Assembly (NCBI GenBank): GCA_963801105.1
Contig: CAWDDH010000003.1
Coordinates: 2,356,001 to 2,420,000, forward strand
DNA length: 64,000 nucleotides
Direction: 5' to 3'
DNA from: JAENVU01 sp963801105
GTDB taxonomy: Bacteria; Actinomycetota; Acidimicrobiia; IMCC26256; JAENVU01
The translations under genes and the position numbers were made by a program. The notes beneath the pieces were generated by a model that worked only from the letters and a program-made list of their open reading frames with translations, had not been told where the DNA came from and made no database searches. Position 1 is the first letter of the stretch, and every line of letters starts with the position of its first letter. Of the stretch, positions 34,115-41,761 are shown one piece after another.

Positions 34115-35548
34115 ATGACGGTGACGGGTGTCGTGTCCGTTGATGGCTCGCTGTTGGAGTTGGCGTCGATGGCGACGGAGCGGTTGGAGGCGGAGGCGGC
34201 CACCCTCGCGGGTCACCTGGCCGCGGCGACCTGTCGGTTCCTCGACGTCGTCGCCGAGCTGGACCGGCGGGAGGCGTGGAGGGGCTGGGAGGCGCGCTCG
34301 ATGGCGCACTGGGTGTCGTGGAAGTGCGGGGTCGGGCCCCGCGCGGCGCAGGAGCACGTCCGGGTGGCGCGAGCGGTCGCGGAGCTGCCGGTGACGCATG
34401 CGGAGTTCGCGCGGGGGCAGCTGTCGTTCTCGAAGGTGCGGGCGCTGACGCGGTTCGTGGTCCCCGATCGGGAGGAGGAGCTGGTCGAGCTGGCCCGGCA
34501 CACGACCGCGAACCAGCTCGAGCGGATCGCCCGGGCCCACGGCGCGGCGTGCCGGGCCGCGGATCCGGATCGGGTCCGGGCGGCGTTGGCCGTGTCAGGG
34601 GTGTCGATGCGCACGAACGAGGACGGCACGGTGACGATCACCGCTCGGGTCCCGGCGGAGGTGGCGGCGAAGGCGATGGCCGCGATCGACGCGGCGGCGG
34701 CGGAGGCGCCGTTCGACCGGGACCGGGAGGAGCCGAACGAGCGGCGCGTGCGCGGGTTCGAGGCGGTCGTCGATGCGTTCCTGGAACCCGATCCGGACCG
34801 GCCGGGCGTCGAGGTCGTCGTGCACGTCGACGAGCAGTCCCTGGCTCAGGACGCGCCGGGTCGCTGCGAGATCGACGGCCGTACCATCTCCACCGAGGCG
34901 GCTCGGCGGATCGGCTGTGACGCCGGTGTGCGACCGTCAGTCGACCGGGTCCGTTCGACGCTGGATCTCGGGCGGCGGGTGCGGGTGCCGAACCCGGCGT
35001 TGCGCCGGGCGGTCCTCGCCCGCGACGAGGGCCGGTGCCGCTTCCCGGGCTGCACGCAGCGCACCCGGTTGCGCGCGCATCACGTCGTGCACTGGGCGCG
35101 CGGCGGTCCGACCGATCGGGCGAACCTCGTCATGCTCTGCCCAACGCATCACCGGTCGGTCCACGAGGGTGGCTGGCGGGTGGAGGCCGACGGCCGGGGC
35201 GGGTTCGGGTTCGTCGATCCCCGCGGCGCGCTCGTGTCCGAGGTCGTGGTCCCGCCGCCACCCTCCACCGCCGACGCGATTGTCGAGACCCACCGGGCGG
35301 CCGGGCCGGCGATCACCCCACAGTCGATCGCGTCACTCTCGGAGGGGGAGCGCCTCGACCTCGACTGGACCATGACCGCCATCTTCAGCACCCACCCACC
35401 CGAACCCCGACGGTCACTCGACGACGAGAGCGTTCCGCCGACGACGAGAGCGTTCCGCGGAACACATCAGCCGACGATCAGCACCCGAGCGTTCCGCGGA
35501 ACGGATCAGGGGACGATCAGCACTCGGAGTGATCCGGCGGCGTACTGA
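34115..35548 (+). CDS. DUF222/HNH endonuclease (13E12-type), 477 aa
   Basis: ATG 34115 with GGGAGGT upstream starts MTVTGVVSVDGSLLELASMA. The long helical DUF222 domain spans about residues 15-300 (SMAHWVSWKCGVGPRAAQEH; TTANQLERIARAHGAACRAA). The HNH domain has CRFPGCTQRTRLRAHHVVHW and LVMLCPTHHRSVHEGGW, with the metal-binding His residues and four-Cys structural site. The C-terminus is a 13-residue repeat (TRAFRGTHQPTIS, TRAFRGTDQGTIS) encoded by palindromic repeats. It is the intact paralogue of the gene at 10490-11514 and shows what that copy lost. This family is repeated in mycobacterial genomes; its DNA target is unknown. Confidence 0.85.
   Translation: MTVTGVVSVDGSLLELASMATERLEAEAATLAGHLAAATCRFLDVVAELDRREAWRGWEARSMAHWVSWKCGVGPRAAQEHVRVARAVAELPVTHAEFARGQLSFSKVRALTRFVVPDREEELVELARHTTANQLERIARAHGAACRAADPDRVRAALAVSGVSMRTNEDGTVTITARVPAEVAAKAMAAIDAAAAEAPFDRDREEPNERRVRGFEAVVDAFLEPDPDRPGVEVVVHVDEQSLAQDAPGRCEIDGRTISTEAARRIGCDAGVRPSVDRVRSTLDLGRRVRVPNPALRRAVLARDEGRCRFPGCTQRTRLRAHHVVHWARGGPTDRANLVMLCPTHHRSVHEGGWRVEADGRGGFGFVDPRGALVSEVVVPPPPSTADAIVETHRAAGPAITPQSIASLSEGERLDLDWTMTAIFSTHPPEPRRSLDDESVPPTTRAFRGTHQPTISTRAFRGTDQGTISTRSDPAAY
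35421..35522 (+). repeat. Nested direct repeats with palindromic cores at the 3' end of the DUF222/HNH gene
   Basis: An 18-nt unit, acgacgagagcgttccgc, is repeated exactly at 35421 and 35441. A second unit of 34 nt occurs at 35450-35483 and 35489-35522 (period 39) with two dinucleotide differences. Each long unit contains the 12-bp palindrome GTTCCGCGGAAC. The repeats are in frame and code for 13-residue protein repeats. They may be a target site or a duplicated tail. Confidence 0.6.
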
Positions 35549-35621
35549 GCACCAACCCCCACGGTCCGGTCGGCGTTCTCCGGTGCCGTTCTCGTCGTGT
35601 CGCCCGCCTCGCCGTAGGTGC

Positions 35622-35656
35622 TGGTGATGGTGATGGTGATGGTGATGGTGATGGTG
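35622..35656 (+). repeat. Hexanucleotide microsatellite (TGGTGA)x5.8
   Basis: tggtga repeats five times plus five bases, from 35622 to 35656. On the minus strand it encodes alternating His codons (CACCAT), giving 11 consecutive His in the sigma-factor remnant. Slippage-prone; the copy number may vary between isolates. Confidence 0.85.
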
Positions 35657-35829
35657 CAGCTTCCCGTCGGGGCCGATGAGCGCTCGACGGAGCCGGGGCT
35701 CGATCGCGGACACGAACTCGTCGAAGTCAGACGGTTGGTCCCGTGTCCCCATGTCGCACCCCCTCACCCTTGAGAGCAGCCACACGCCGGCCCGCGCCAC
35801 CGTCGAGCCACCGGATGGCTGCAGGTGGG

Positions 35830-37323
35830 TCAGTCGGTGGCCCAGGCGCGGGAGCGCTCCACGGCGCGGTGCCAGGTGGCGAGACGGGCGTCGACCTCGG
35901 CGCGGTCCATGGCGGGGGAGAAGCTCGCGTCCTCGCGCCATGCTGACGCGGCCTCGGCCGGGGTGGCCCACACGCCCTCGGCGATGCCCGCGAGGTAGGC
36001 CGCGCCGAGCGCGGTGGTCTCCTGGACCGCGGGCCGGCGCACGGTGACGCCGAGGATGTCGGCCTGGAACTGGCAGAGCACGTCCATGACGCTGGCACCC
36101 CCGTCGACCCGGAGCTCGGCGAGCTCGGTGCCGGAGGCGGTACGGACCGCGTCGACGACGTCCGCGGTCTGGTAGGCCATGGCCTCCACCGCCGCGCGGG
36201 CGATCTGGGCGCGGCCGCTGCCGCGGGTGAGTCCGACCAGCGTGCCGCGGGCGTAGGGGTCCCAGTAGGGCGAGCCGAGCCCGGTGAACGCGGGTACGAA
36301 CATCACGCCGCCGCTGTCGGGAACGCTCGCGGCGAGTGGGCCCATCTCGTCGGCCCGCTCGATGATCCCGAGCTCGTCGCGTAGCCACTGGATCGCCGCA
36401 CCGGTCACGAAGATGGCCCCCTCCATGGCGTAGGTCGTGACGTCGCCAATCTGCCAGGCGACGGTGGTGAGGAGACCCTCGACCGGTGGCGGCGCGTCGG
36501 CACCGAGGTTCACGAGCACGAACGAGCCGGTGCCGTAGGTGTTCTTCGCCATCCCGGGGGAGAAGCACGCCTGGCCGAAGAGTGCCGACTGCTGATCACC
36601 CGCCATGCCCGACACCGGGACGGTCAGGCCGGCGGCGTGGTCGGGGTCGGTGCGCCCGAAACGGCCCGACGTCGGCCGCACCTCCGGCAGGCACGAACGC
36701 GGGACGCCGAAGAGGTCGCACAGCTCGTCGGACCACGCACCGGCGCGGATGTCGTACAGCAGGGTGCGCGCCGCGTTGGAGGGCTCCGTCGCGTGCACCA
36801 CGCCGCCGGTGAGCTTCCAGAGCAGCCACGAGTCGACGGTGCCGAACGCGAGGTCGGCGCCGGCCGACACCCCGCCCTCGGTGAGCAGCCACGCGAGCTT
36901 GGTGGCCGAGAAGTACGGATCGAGCACGAGGCCGGTGCGCTCCCGCACCAACGGCTCGTGGCCCGCGTCGCGGAGCGCGTCGCAGGTGGCGGCCGTGCGG
37001 CGGTCCTGCCAGACGATGGCCCGGTGGAGCGGCTCGCCGGTGGCGCGGTCCCACACGACCGTCGTCTCACGCTGGTTCGTGATGCCGATCGCGGCGACCG
37101 TCTCGCCGGCGGCCGCACATTCCGAGGCGACGGTCGTGAGCGTGGCGAGGGTCGCGTCCCAGATCTCCTCCGGGTCGTGCTCCACCCATCCCGGCGCCGG
37201 GAAGTACTGGGGGAACTCGCGGTAGGCGCTGCGTACCACCGCGCTCGCGGCGTCGATGGCGAAGGTGCGGACCCCGGTCGTGCCCGCGTCGATGCCGAGG
37301 ATGACGGTGCGCCCGGGCGTCAT
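35830..37323 (-). CDS. glpK: Glycerol kinase, 497 aa
   Basis: ATG 37323 is leaderless (TAGGGT 8 nt upstream). The FGGY-kinase signatures are VILGIDAGTTGVRTFAIDAA (ATP site), ITNQRETTVVWDRATGEPLH (glycerol site), AIVWQDRRTAATCDAL, GTVDSWLLWKLTGG and GLGSPYWDPYARGTLVGLTRG. At 497 residues the length is normal. GlpK phosphorylates glycerol to sn-glycerol 3-phosphate in the cytoplasm. It is divergent from phosphofructokinase with a 38-bp gap holding both promoters, so glycerol and hexose entry may be balanced here. No glpF or glpD is adjacent. Confidence 0.95.
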   Translation of the reverse strand: MTPGRTVILGIDAGTTGVRTFAIDAASAVVRSAYREFPQYFPAPGWVEHDPEEIWDATLATLTTVASECAAAGETVAAIGITNQRETTVVWDRATGEPLHRAIVWQDRRTAATCDALRDAGHEPLVRERTGLVLDPYFSATKLAWLLTEGGVSAGADLAFGTVDSWLLWKLTGGVVHATEPSNAARTLLYDIRAGAWSDELCDLFGVPRSCLPEVRPTSGRFGRTDPDHAAGLTVPVSGMAGDQQSALFGQACFSPGMAKNTYGTGSFVLVNLGADAPPPVEGLLTTVAWQIGDVTTYAMEGAIFVTGAAIQWLRDELGIIERADEMGPLAASVPDSGGVMFVPAFTGLGSPYWDPYARGTLVGLTRGSGRAQIARAAVEAMAYQTADVVDAVRTASGTELAELRVDGGASVMDVLCQFQADILGVTVRRPAVQETTALGAAYLAGIAEGVWATPAEAASAWREDASFSPAMDRAEVDARLATWHRAVERSRAWATD

Positions 37324-37331
37324 GCCCGCGC

Positions 37332-37337
37332 ACCCTA
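37332..37337 (-). promoter_or_regulatory. Leaderless -10 (TAGGGT) for glpK
   Basis: The minus strand reads TAGGGT 8 nt before the glpK ATG at 37323, with no ribosome site. Confidence 0.55.
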
Positions 37338-37361
37338 CCGGTCGGCTGCAATGCTGGGTCC

Positions 37362-38390
37362 ATGCGCATCGGAATCCTCACCGGCGGCGGCGACTGCCCC
37401 GGACTCAACGCAGTCATCCGCGCCATTGTGCGCAAGGGCGTCACCGTGCACGGTCACAGCATCGTCGGCTTCCGTCACGGATGGCGCGGTGTGATGGAGG
37501 GCGACGTCGTCGACCTGGATCTCGAGGCCGCGCGCGGACTCCTCCCGCGGGGCGGAACGGTCCTCGGCTCGTCCCGGACGAACCCCTACAGCGCCGACGG
37601 GGGTGTCGACGCCGTGCGCTCGACGCTCGCGACCGAGCGCATCGACGCGCTGATCGTGATCGGCGGCGAGGACACGCTCGGTGTGGCCGACCGGCTGGCC
37701 GGCGAGGGCCTGCACGTGATCGGCGTGCCCAAGACCATCGACAACGACCTGTCCGCGACCGAGGTCACGTTCGGCTTCAACACCGCGGTGCAGACCGCGA
37801 CCGACGCGATCGACCGGCTGCACACCACCGCCGAGTCGCACGACCGCGTCATGGTCATCGAGGTGATGGGACGCCATGCCGGGTGGATCGCGCTGCACAG
37901 CGGCCTGGCGGGCGGCGCCGACGCGATCCTGATCCCGGAGCGTCCCTTCGACATCGACCACGTGTGCGAGCACCTGCTCCACCGGTCCCGGCGGGGCGAG
38001 AACTTCTCGATCGTCGTGGTCGCCGAGGGCGCGGTTCCGGCCGAGGGGACGATGACGATCGCGTCGGGCGCGGTCGACGAGTTCGGTCACGTGCAGCTCG
38101 GGGGCGTCGCGAACCTGGTGACCGCCGAGATCAAGGAGCGCACCGGATTCGACACCCGGGTGACGATCCTCGGTCATCTGCTGCGCGGCGGGACCCCCAC
38201 CGCGTTCGACCGCAACCTCGCGACCCGGTTCGGGGTCGCGGCGGTGGACGCCGTCCACGAGGGTGCGACCGGCCAGATGGTTGCGCTCCAGTGCGGCGAG
38301 ATCGTACGGGTGCCCCTCGCCGAGGCGGTCGGCACGCTCAAGACCGTCGACCCCGACCTCTACGCCCTCGCCGAGGTCTTCTTCGGATGA
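37362..38390 (+). CDS. pfkA: 6-phosphofructokinase, probably PPi-dependent, 342 aa
   Basis: ATG 37362 starts MRIGILTGGGDCPGLNAVIR, the nucleotide-binding loop of PFK-A enzymes. The diagnostic phosphoryl-donor residues are Asp in VIGGEDTLGVADRL and Lys in GVPKTIDNDLSATEV; the ATP-dependent type has Gly at both. Asp/Lys at these places indicates pyrophosphate as donor, as in the Amycolatopsis PPi-PFK. Substrate residues are in VMVIEVMGRHAGWIALHS. It makes fructose 1,6-bisphosphate, reversibly if PPi is used. Its stop overlaps the tesB start (ATGA). Donor specificity is inferred from motifs. Confidence 0.92.
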   Translation: MRIGILTGGGDCPGLNAVIRAIVRKGVTVHGHSIVGFRHGWRGVMEGDVVDLDLEAARGLLPRGGTVLGSSRTNPYSADGGVDAVRSTLATERIDALIVIGGEDTLGVADRLAGEGLHVIGVPKTIDNDLSATEVTFGFNTAVQTATDAIDRLHTTAESHDRVMVIEVMGRHAGWIALHSGLAGGADAILIPERPFDIDHVCEHLLHRSRRGENFSIVVVAEGAVPAEGTMTIASGAVDEFGHVQLGGVANLVTAEIKERTGFDTRVTILGHLLRGGTPTAFDRNLATRFGVAAVDAVHEGATGQMVALQCGEIVRVPLAEAVGTLKTVDPDLYALAEVFFG

Positions 38391-39259
38391 GCGACCAGCG
38401 GGCGCTCGACGACCTGATCGAGCTCCTCGACCTCGAGAGCCTCGAGGTCAACCTCTTCCGTGGTCGCAGCCCCGAGGAGTGGCGCCAGCGGGTGTTCGGG
38501 GGGCAGGTCGCAGGTCAGGCGCTGGTCGCGTCGGGCCGGAGCGTCGACCCCGACCGCGCGCTCCACTCGTGCCACGCGTACTTCCTGCGTCCGGGTGATC
38601 CGTCGGTCCCGATCATCTACGAGGTCGACCGCATCCGCGACGGCCGCTCGTTCACCACCCGCCGGGTCGTCGCGATCCAGCACGGCCGCGTCATCTTCAA
38701 CCTGCAGGCCTCGTACCAGATCCACGAGGTGGGACCCGAGCACCAGGATCCGATGCCCGCGGTCGAGGACCCCGAATCCCTGCCGACCATGCAGGAGCGG
38801 TTCGCGCCCTACCGCGACAAGTTCGGGCCGGAGTTCGCGGCGTGGTCGCAGCGGGAGCGCCCGATCGACTCGCGCCCGATCGAGGTGCCGGCGTGGCTCG
38901 ACCAGCGCCCCCGACCGCCGGCCCAGGACGTCTGGATCCGCGCCAACGGTGTTCTCCCCGACGATCCGTTGCTGCACGTGTGCATCGTCGCCTACGCATC
39001 GGATCTCACGATTCTCGACACCGCGATGCTGCCCCACGGCAGCTCCTTCTCCGACGGAGAGTTCCAGGTCGCGAGCCTCGACCACGCGATGTGGTTCCAC
39101 CGGCCGTTCCGTGCCGACGGGTGGCTGCTCTACCATCAGCGCAGCCAGTCGGCGTCGGGCGCGCGCGGCATCGCCGAGGGCTCGATCTTCACGAGCGAGG
39201 GCGAGCTCGTCGTGACGGTCATGCAGGAAGGACTCATGCGCCCGGCCGCCCACGGATGA
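38387..39259 (+). CDS. tesB: Acyl-CoA thioesterase II, 290 aa
   Basis: ATG 38387 overlaps the pfkA stop. Two tandem hotdog domains follow: the first with VFGGQVAGQALVASGRSVDP and SCHAYFLRPGDPSVPIIYEV, the second with ASLDHAMWFHRPFRADGWLL and AEGSIFTSEGELVVTVMQEG. The catalytic triad Asp, Thr/Ser, Gln type is supported by SLDHAMWFH and the Gln near EG. TesB hydrolyses medium- and long-chain acyl-CoA to free acids. Its stop overlaps the O-antigen-ligase-like start, so three genes are translationally coupled, though their functions look unrelated. Confidence 0.92.
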   Translation: MSDQRALDDLIELLDLESLEVNLFRGRSPEEWRQRVFGGQVAGQALVASGRSVDPDRALHSCHAYFLRPGDPSVPIIYEVDRIRDGRSFTTRRVVAIQHGRVIFNLQASYQIHEVGPEHQDPMPAVEDPESLPTMQERFAPYRDKFGPEFAAWSQRERPIDSRPIEVPAWLDQRPRPPAQDVWIRANGVLPDDPLLHVCIVAYASDLTILDTAMLPHGSSFSDGEFQVASLDHAMWFHRPFRADGWLLYHQRSQSASGARGIAEGSIFTSEGELVVTVMQEGLMRPAAHG

Positions 39260-41031
39260 CGCAGACGCGGTTGCGGCCCGGCGAGGTCGCGGTGATCACG
39301 GCGGCCGGGCTCCTGCTGGTCGTCGTCGCGCCGCCGGTCTCGGCCATGTACTGGACGCCGAAGGTCGTCGTCGCGTTGGCCCTCCTCGGTCCGGGCCTCG
39401 TCGCGCTCGGCCTCGCGGTCGCGGACGGGGATCGTGCGGCGGCGGCCGGCGCGACGTTCGTCGCGGTCGCGGCCGTCGCGACCTGGTGGTCGCCGGCGCG
39501 CGCACTGAGCGTCCTCGGTCTCTACAACAACGGCGCGGGGCTCCTGCTGATCGCGCTTCTCGTCGGTACCTGGGCGATCGGCCGTCGCCTCTCGGACCGC
39601 GGGGCCTGGTGGTTGGGGACGGTGGTGATCGTCGGCGCCGCGCTCAACGCGGTGATGGCCTGGCTCCAGATGTCGCGGATCTCCAACGCGTCCGCGCTCT
39701 CGCTCATCGAGGGCCGCACTCCGGCGCTGCTCGGGAACCCGGTCCAGGTCGCGGCCCTCATGGCCGGGGCGTTCGCGCTCGTCGGCGAGCGCTGGATCCG
39801 GCTGCCGGCGATCGAGGACCCCGAACGCGCACGCGCGGCCCGCCTGCTGCTGGCGCTCGCGGCGCTGCTCGTGGCGAGCGCGGTGCAGTTCTCCGGAGGC
39901 CGCGCCGGGCTCGTGCTGCTCGTCGTCGTTCTCGTGCGGGTGGTCCTCGCCGCGGGACCCCGGCGCGCGGTGCCGCTGCTCGCGTGTCTGGCCCTCGGCG
40001 TGGTGGCGGCGATCGCATTGCAGTCGGGTTCGCAGGGCGCGGCCTCGCGTGTCGCGGCCGATTCGGGGGGTGCGCTCTCGGGCCGCATCGACCGCTGGCA
40101 GCTCGGGCTCGACGCCATCCGCGAGCGGCCGGTTCTCGGCCTCGGTCCGGGCCTGTACCGGCGCGCGACCTCGCCGTTCGACACCCCCGCGGCCGCACGC
40201 GCGTACGGGCCGGACGCGCTGAACGCCGACGCTCACAACGTGTTCGTGGAGTACGGGGCGACCACCGGCCTCGTTGGGTTGGCGGCCTTCACGCTCTGGC
40301 TGGTGCTCGCGGGGCGCCGGGCGCGTGGTGAGCTCGTCTGGCTGGCCGCGATCGGTGGCTTCAGCCTGCTGCTCCAGCCCCTCTGGGTCGGCGTGACCCC
40401 GGTGCTCGCGCTCGCGCTGGGTGCCGCCGCGCGTCGCGCCCCACCGCCGGTTCCGCGCGGTGCCGGGGTCACCGCCGTCGCCCTGGTGGTGGTCGGTGCG
40501 GTCGCGGGCGGCCTGCTCGTCCGGGGCGACGCGACGCTCAGCACGGCGGTGCTCGATCACGACGTCGCGGCGGCGCGGCGGGCGACCGACCAGCTGCCTG
40601 TGTGGCCGGAGGCCCCACTCGCCGAGGCGCGCGCCGCGGAGTACCGGGCCCGGCAGGGACACGACCCGCGCGACTGGCGGATCGCGGTCGCCGCGGCCGC
40701 GACGGCCCAGCGCCGGGATCCGTCCGACCCGACCATCGCGAACGTCCGTGGACGTATCCAGCTCGAGCTCGGGCACCTCACCGCCGCGGACCGCGCCTTC
40801 CGTCACGCGCTGGTGTGGAACCCGCAGTCGCTGGAGGCCCTGAGTGCCGCCGCCGGCATCGCCCGGGCCCAGGACCGTCCGGCGCGCGTGCGCGCCCTGT
40901 GCCGGCGGGCCCGACGGGTCCGTCCCGAGCTGGCGTGCCCCGTCCCGCTGCCGCCTACCGCGGTCGGCGCCACTCGGCCATCGCGCGCAGGACCAGCACT
41001 GCGACCACACCGGTCCCGACCGAGGCGATGA
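39256..41031 (+). CDS. O-antigen-ligase/Wzy-like membrane protein with TPR-like C-terminus, 591 aa
   Basis: ATG 39256 overlaps the tesB stop. The protein has about ten hydrophobic segments (VAVITAAGLLLVVVAPPVSA onward), a Wzy_C-type central loop with Arg (SGRIDRWQLGLDAIRERPVL and LNADAHNVFVEYGATTG), and a soluble C-terminal stretch of TPR-like helices (AAAATAQRRDPSDPTIANVR; FRHALVWNPQSLEALSAAAG). The family joins polysaccharide or other glycans on the outer face of the membrane. The last 25 codons overlap a convergent small gene and may not be conserved. The substrate is unknown. Confidence 0.8.
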   Translation: MTQTRLRPGEVAVITAAGLLLVVVAPPVSAMYWTPKVVVALALLGPGLVALGLAVADGDRAAAAGATFVAVAAVATWWSPARALSVLGLYNNGAGLLLIALLVGTWAIGRRLSDRGAWWLGTVVIVGAALNAVMAWLQMSRISNASALSLIEGRTPALLGNPVQVAALMAGAFALVGERWIRLPAIEDPERARAARLLLALAALLVASAVQFSGGRAGLVLLVVVLVRVVLAAGPRRAVPLLACLALGVVAAIALQSGSQGAASRVAADSGGALSGRIDRWQLGLDAIRERPVLGLGPGLYRRATSPFDTPAAARAYGPDALNADAHNVFVEYGATTGLVGLAAFTLWLVLAGRRARGELVWLAAIGGFSLLLQPLWVGVTPVLALALGAAARRAPPPVPRGAGVTAVALVVVGAVAGGLLVRGDATLSTAVLDHDVAAARRATDQLPVWPEAPLAEARAAEYRARQGHDPRDWRIAVAAAATAQRRDPSDPTIANVRGRIQLELGHLTAADRAFRHALVWNPQSLEALSAAAGIARAQDRPARVRALCRRARRVRPELACPVPLPPTAVGATRPSRAGPALRPHRSRPRR

Positions 41032-41206
41032 CCGCTCCGACGATCGCGCCGACGGTGGCGTCGGATCCGCAGTCGCCGGTGCAGCCGACCTCGCCCCACC
41101 CGTAGCCGATCACCGCGCCGAGCACCCCGGCGAGCACGACCCCGGCGTACGCGAGCAGGAAGGCGCCGCGCGTCGGGCCGGGTCCGGTGTCGAAGGCTTC
41201 GGGCAC
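40955..41206 (-). CDS. Small two-pass membrane protein, 83 aa
   Basis: GTG 41206 is leaderless: TACCAT lies 6 nt upstream on the minus strand, and no ribosome site is seen. The product has two hydrophobic segments (FLLAYAGVVLAGVLGAVIG and VGAIVGAVIASVGTGVVAVL) joined by an external loop containing CTGDCG, whose two Cys could form a disulphide or bind metal. Its 3' end runs 77 bp into the convergent O-antigen-ligase-like gene. I do not recognise the family. The promoter and regular membrane topology support a real gene. Confidence 0.6.
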   Translation of the reverse strand: MPEAFDTGPGPTRGAFLLAYAGVVLAGVLGAVIGYGWGEVGCTGDCGSDATVGAIVGAVIASVGTGVVAVLVLRAMAEWRRPR

Positions 41207-41212
41207 CCGCGG

Positions 41213-41218
41213 ATGGTA
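41213..41218 (-). promoter_or_regulatory. Leaderless -10 (TACCAT) for the small membrane gene
   Basis: On the minus strand TACCAT lies 6 nt before GTG 41206. The divergent NUDIX gene starts at 41243, and CACACT at 41231-41236 lies 6 nt before its ATG as a weaker candidate. Confidence 0.5.
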
Positions 41219-41242
41219 ACGAGGGCGTGCCACACTGGCCGC

Positions 41243-41761
41243 ATGGCGGAGGGTCTCCCGAATCGCATGACCGTCGCCGGGGCGATCATCGAGCAGGACG
41301 GCGGGCTGCTGCTCGTGAAGAACCGGCGCCGCAACGGATCCTGCGACTGGAGCACGCCGGGCGGGGTGGTCGACGCCACCGACGACTCCGTCCTCGCCGG
41401 TCTCGCCCGCGAGGTCGAGGAGGAGACCGGGCTGACGGTCCGGGCCTGGGAAGGACCGCTGTACTCGGTCACCGCCGTCGCGCTCGACATGGGCTGGGAG
41501 CTCCACTGCGAGGTGCACCGGGCCGTCGTGTTCGAGGGCGAGCTGCGGGTCGACGATCCGGACGGCATCGTGATCGACGCCGCGTTCGTGCCTCCCGATG
41601 CGGTCGCGGACCGTCTCGACGAGGGCTTCCGCTGGGTCCGGGATCCGTTGGCCGCGTGGCTCGCCGGCCGGTGGGACGCGACGAGCGGACACGCCTTCCG
41701 GTACGAGGTGCGGGGGACGAGCCTGGCGAGCTTCGAGGTCGTCTCCGCCGCGGACGGGTGA
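41243..41761 (+). CDS. NUDIX hydrolase, 172 aa
   Basis: ATG 41243 starts MAEGLPNRMTVAGAIIEQDG. The NUDIX box is GGVVDATDDSVLAGLAREVE followed by EETGL: the fixed Gly, Arg-Glu and Glu-Glu residues are present, while the first Glu of the motif is Asp. NUDIX enzymes hydrolyse nucleoside diphosphates linked to other groups. The start is leaderless-like. Its stop overlaps the DNA polymerase IV GTG (GTGA), which suggests a shared role in nucleotide-pool cleaning and lesion tolerance. The exact substrate is unknown. Confidence 0.88.
   Translation: MAEGLPNRMTVAGAIIEQDGGLLLVKNRRRNGSCDWSTPGGVVDATDDSVLAGLAREVEEETGLTVRAWEGPLYSVTAVALDMGWELHCEVHRAVVFEGELRVDDPDGIVIDAAFVPPDAVADRLDEGFRWVRDPLAAWLAGRWDATSGHAFRYEVRGTSLASFEVVSAADG

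Larger units (their letters stand above)
35414..35752 (-). pseudogene. Truncated ECF sigma-factor N-terminus with poly-histidine microsatellite
   Basis: ATG 35752 has a GAGGGGG ribosome site. The first 28 codons (SDFDEFVSAIEPRLRRALIG) resemble the N-terminus of actinobacterial ECF sigma factors (region 2.1-like helix, SAIEPRLRRAL). The usual region 2 and 4 sequence is absent; instead a (CACCAT)n tract encodes eleven His residues, followed by Arg/Gly-rich sequence antisense to the DUF222 gene until the stop at 35414. The best reading is a decayed sigma-factor gene interrupted by repeat expansion or deletion. It is probably not a functional 112-aa protein. Confidence 0.5.

Noticed and set aside
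35622..35656. Possible CRISPR or terminator repeat
   Set aside because: It is a simple hexanucleotide tandem repeat with no spacers and no stem.
35414..36568. Long minus-strand frame of 384 codons covering the His repeat
   Set aside because: Most of it is antisense to glpK and DUF222 coding sequence in a shadow frame; only the section from ATG 35752 has a start, a ribosome site and family-like sequence.
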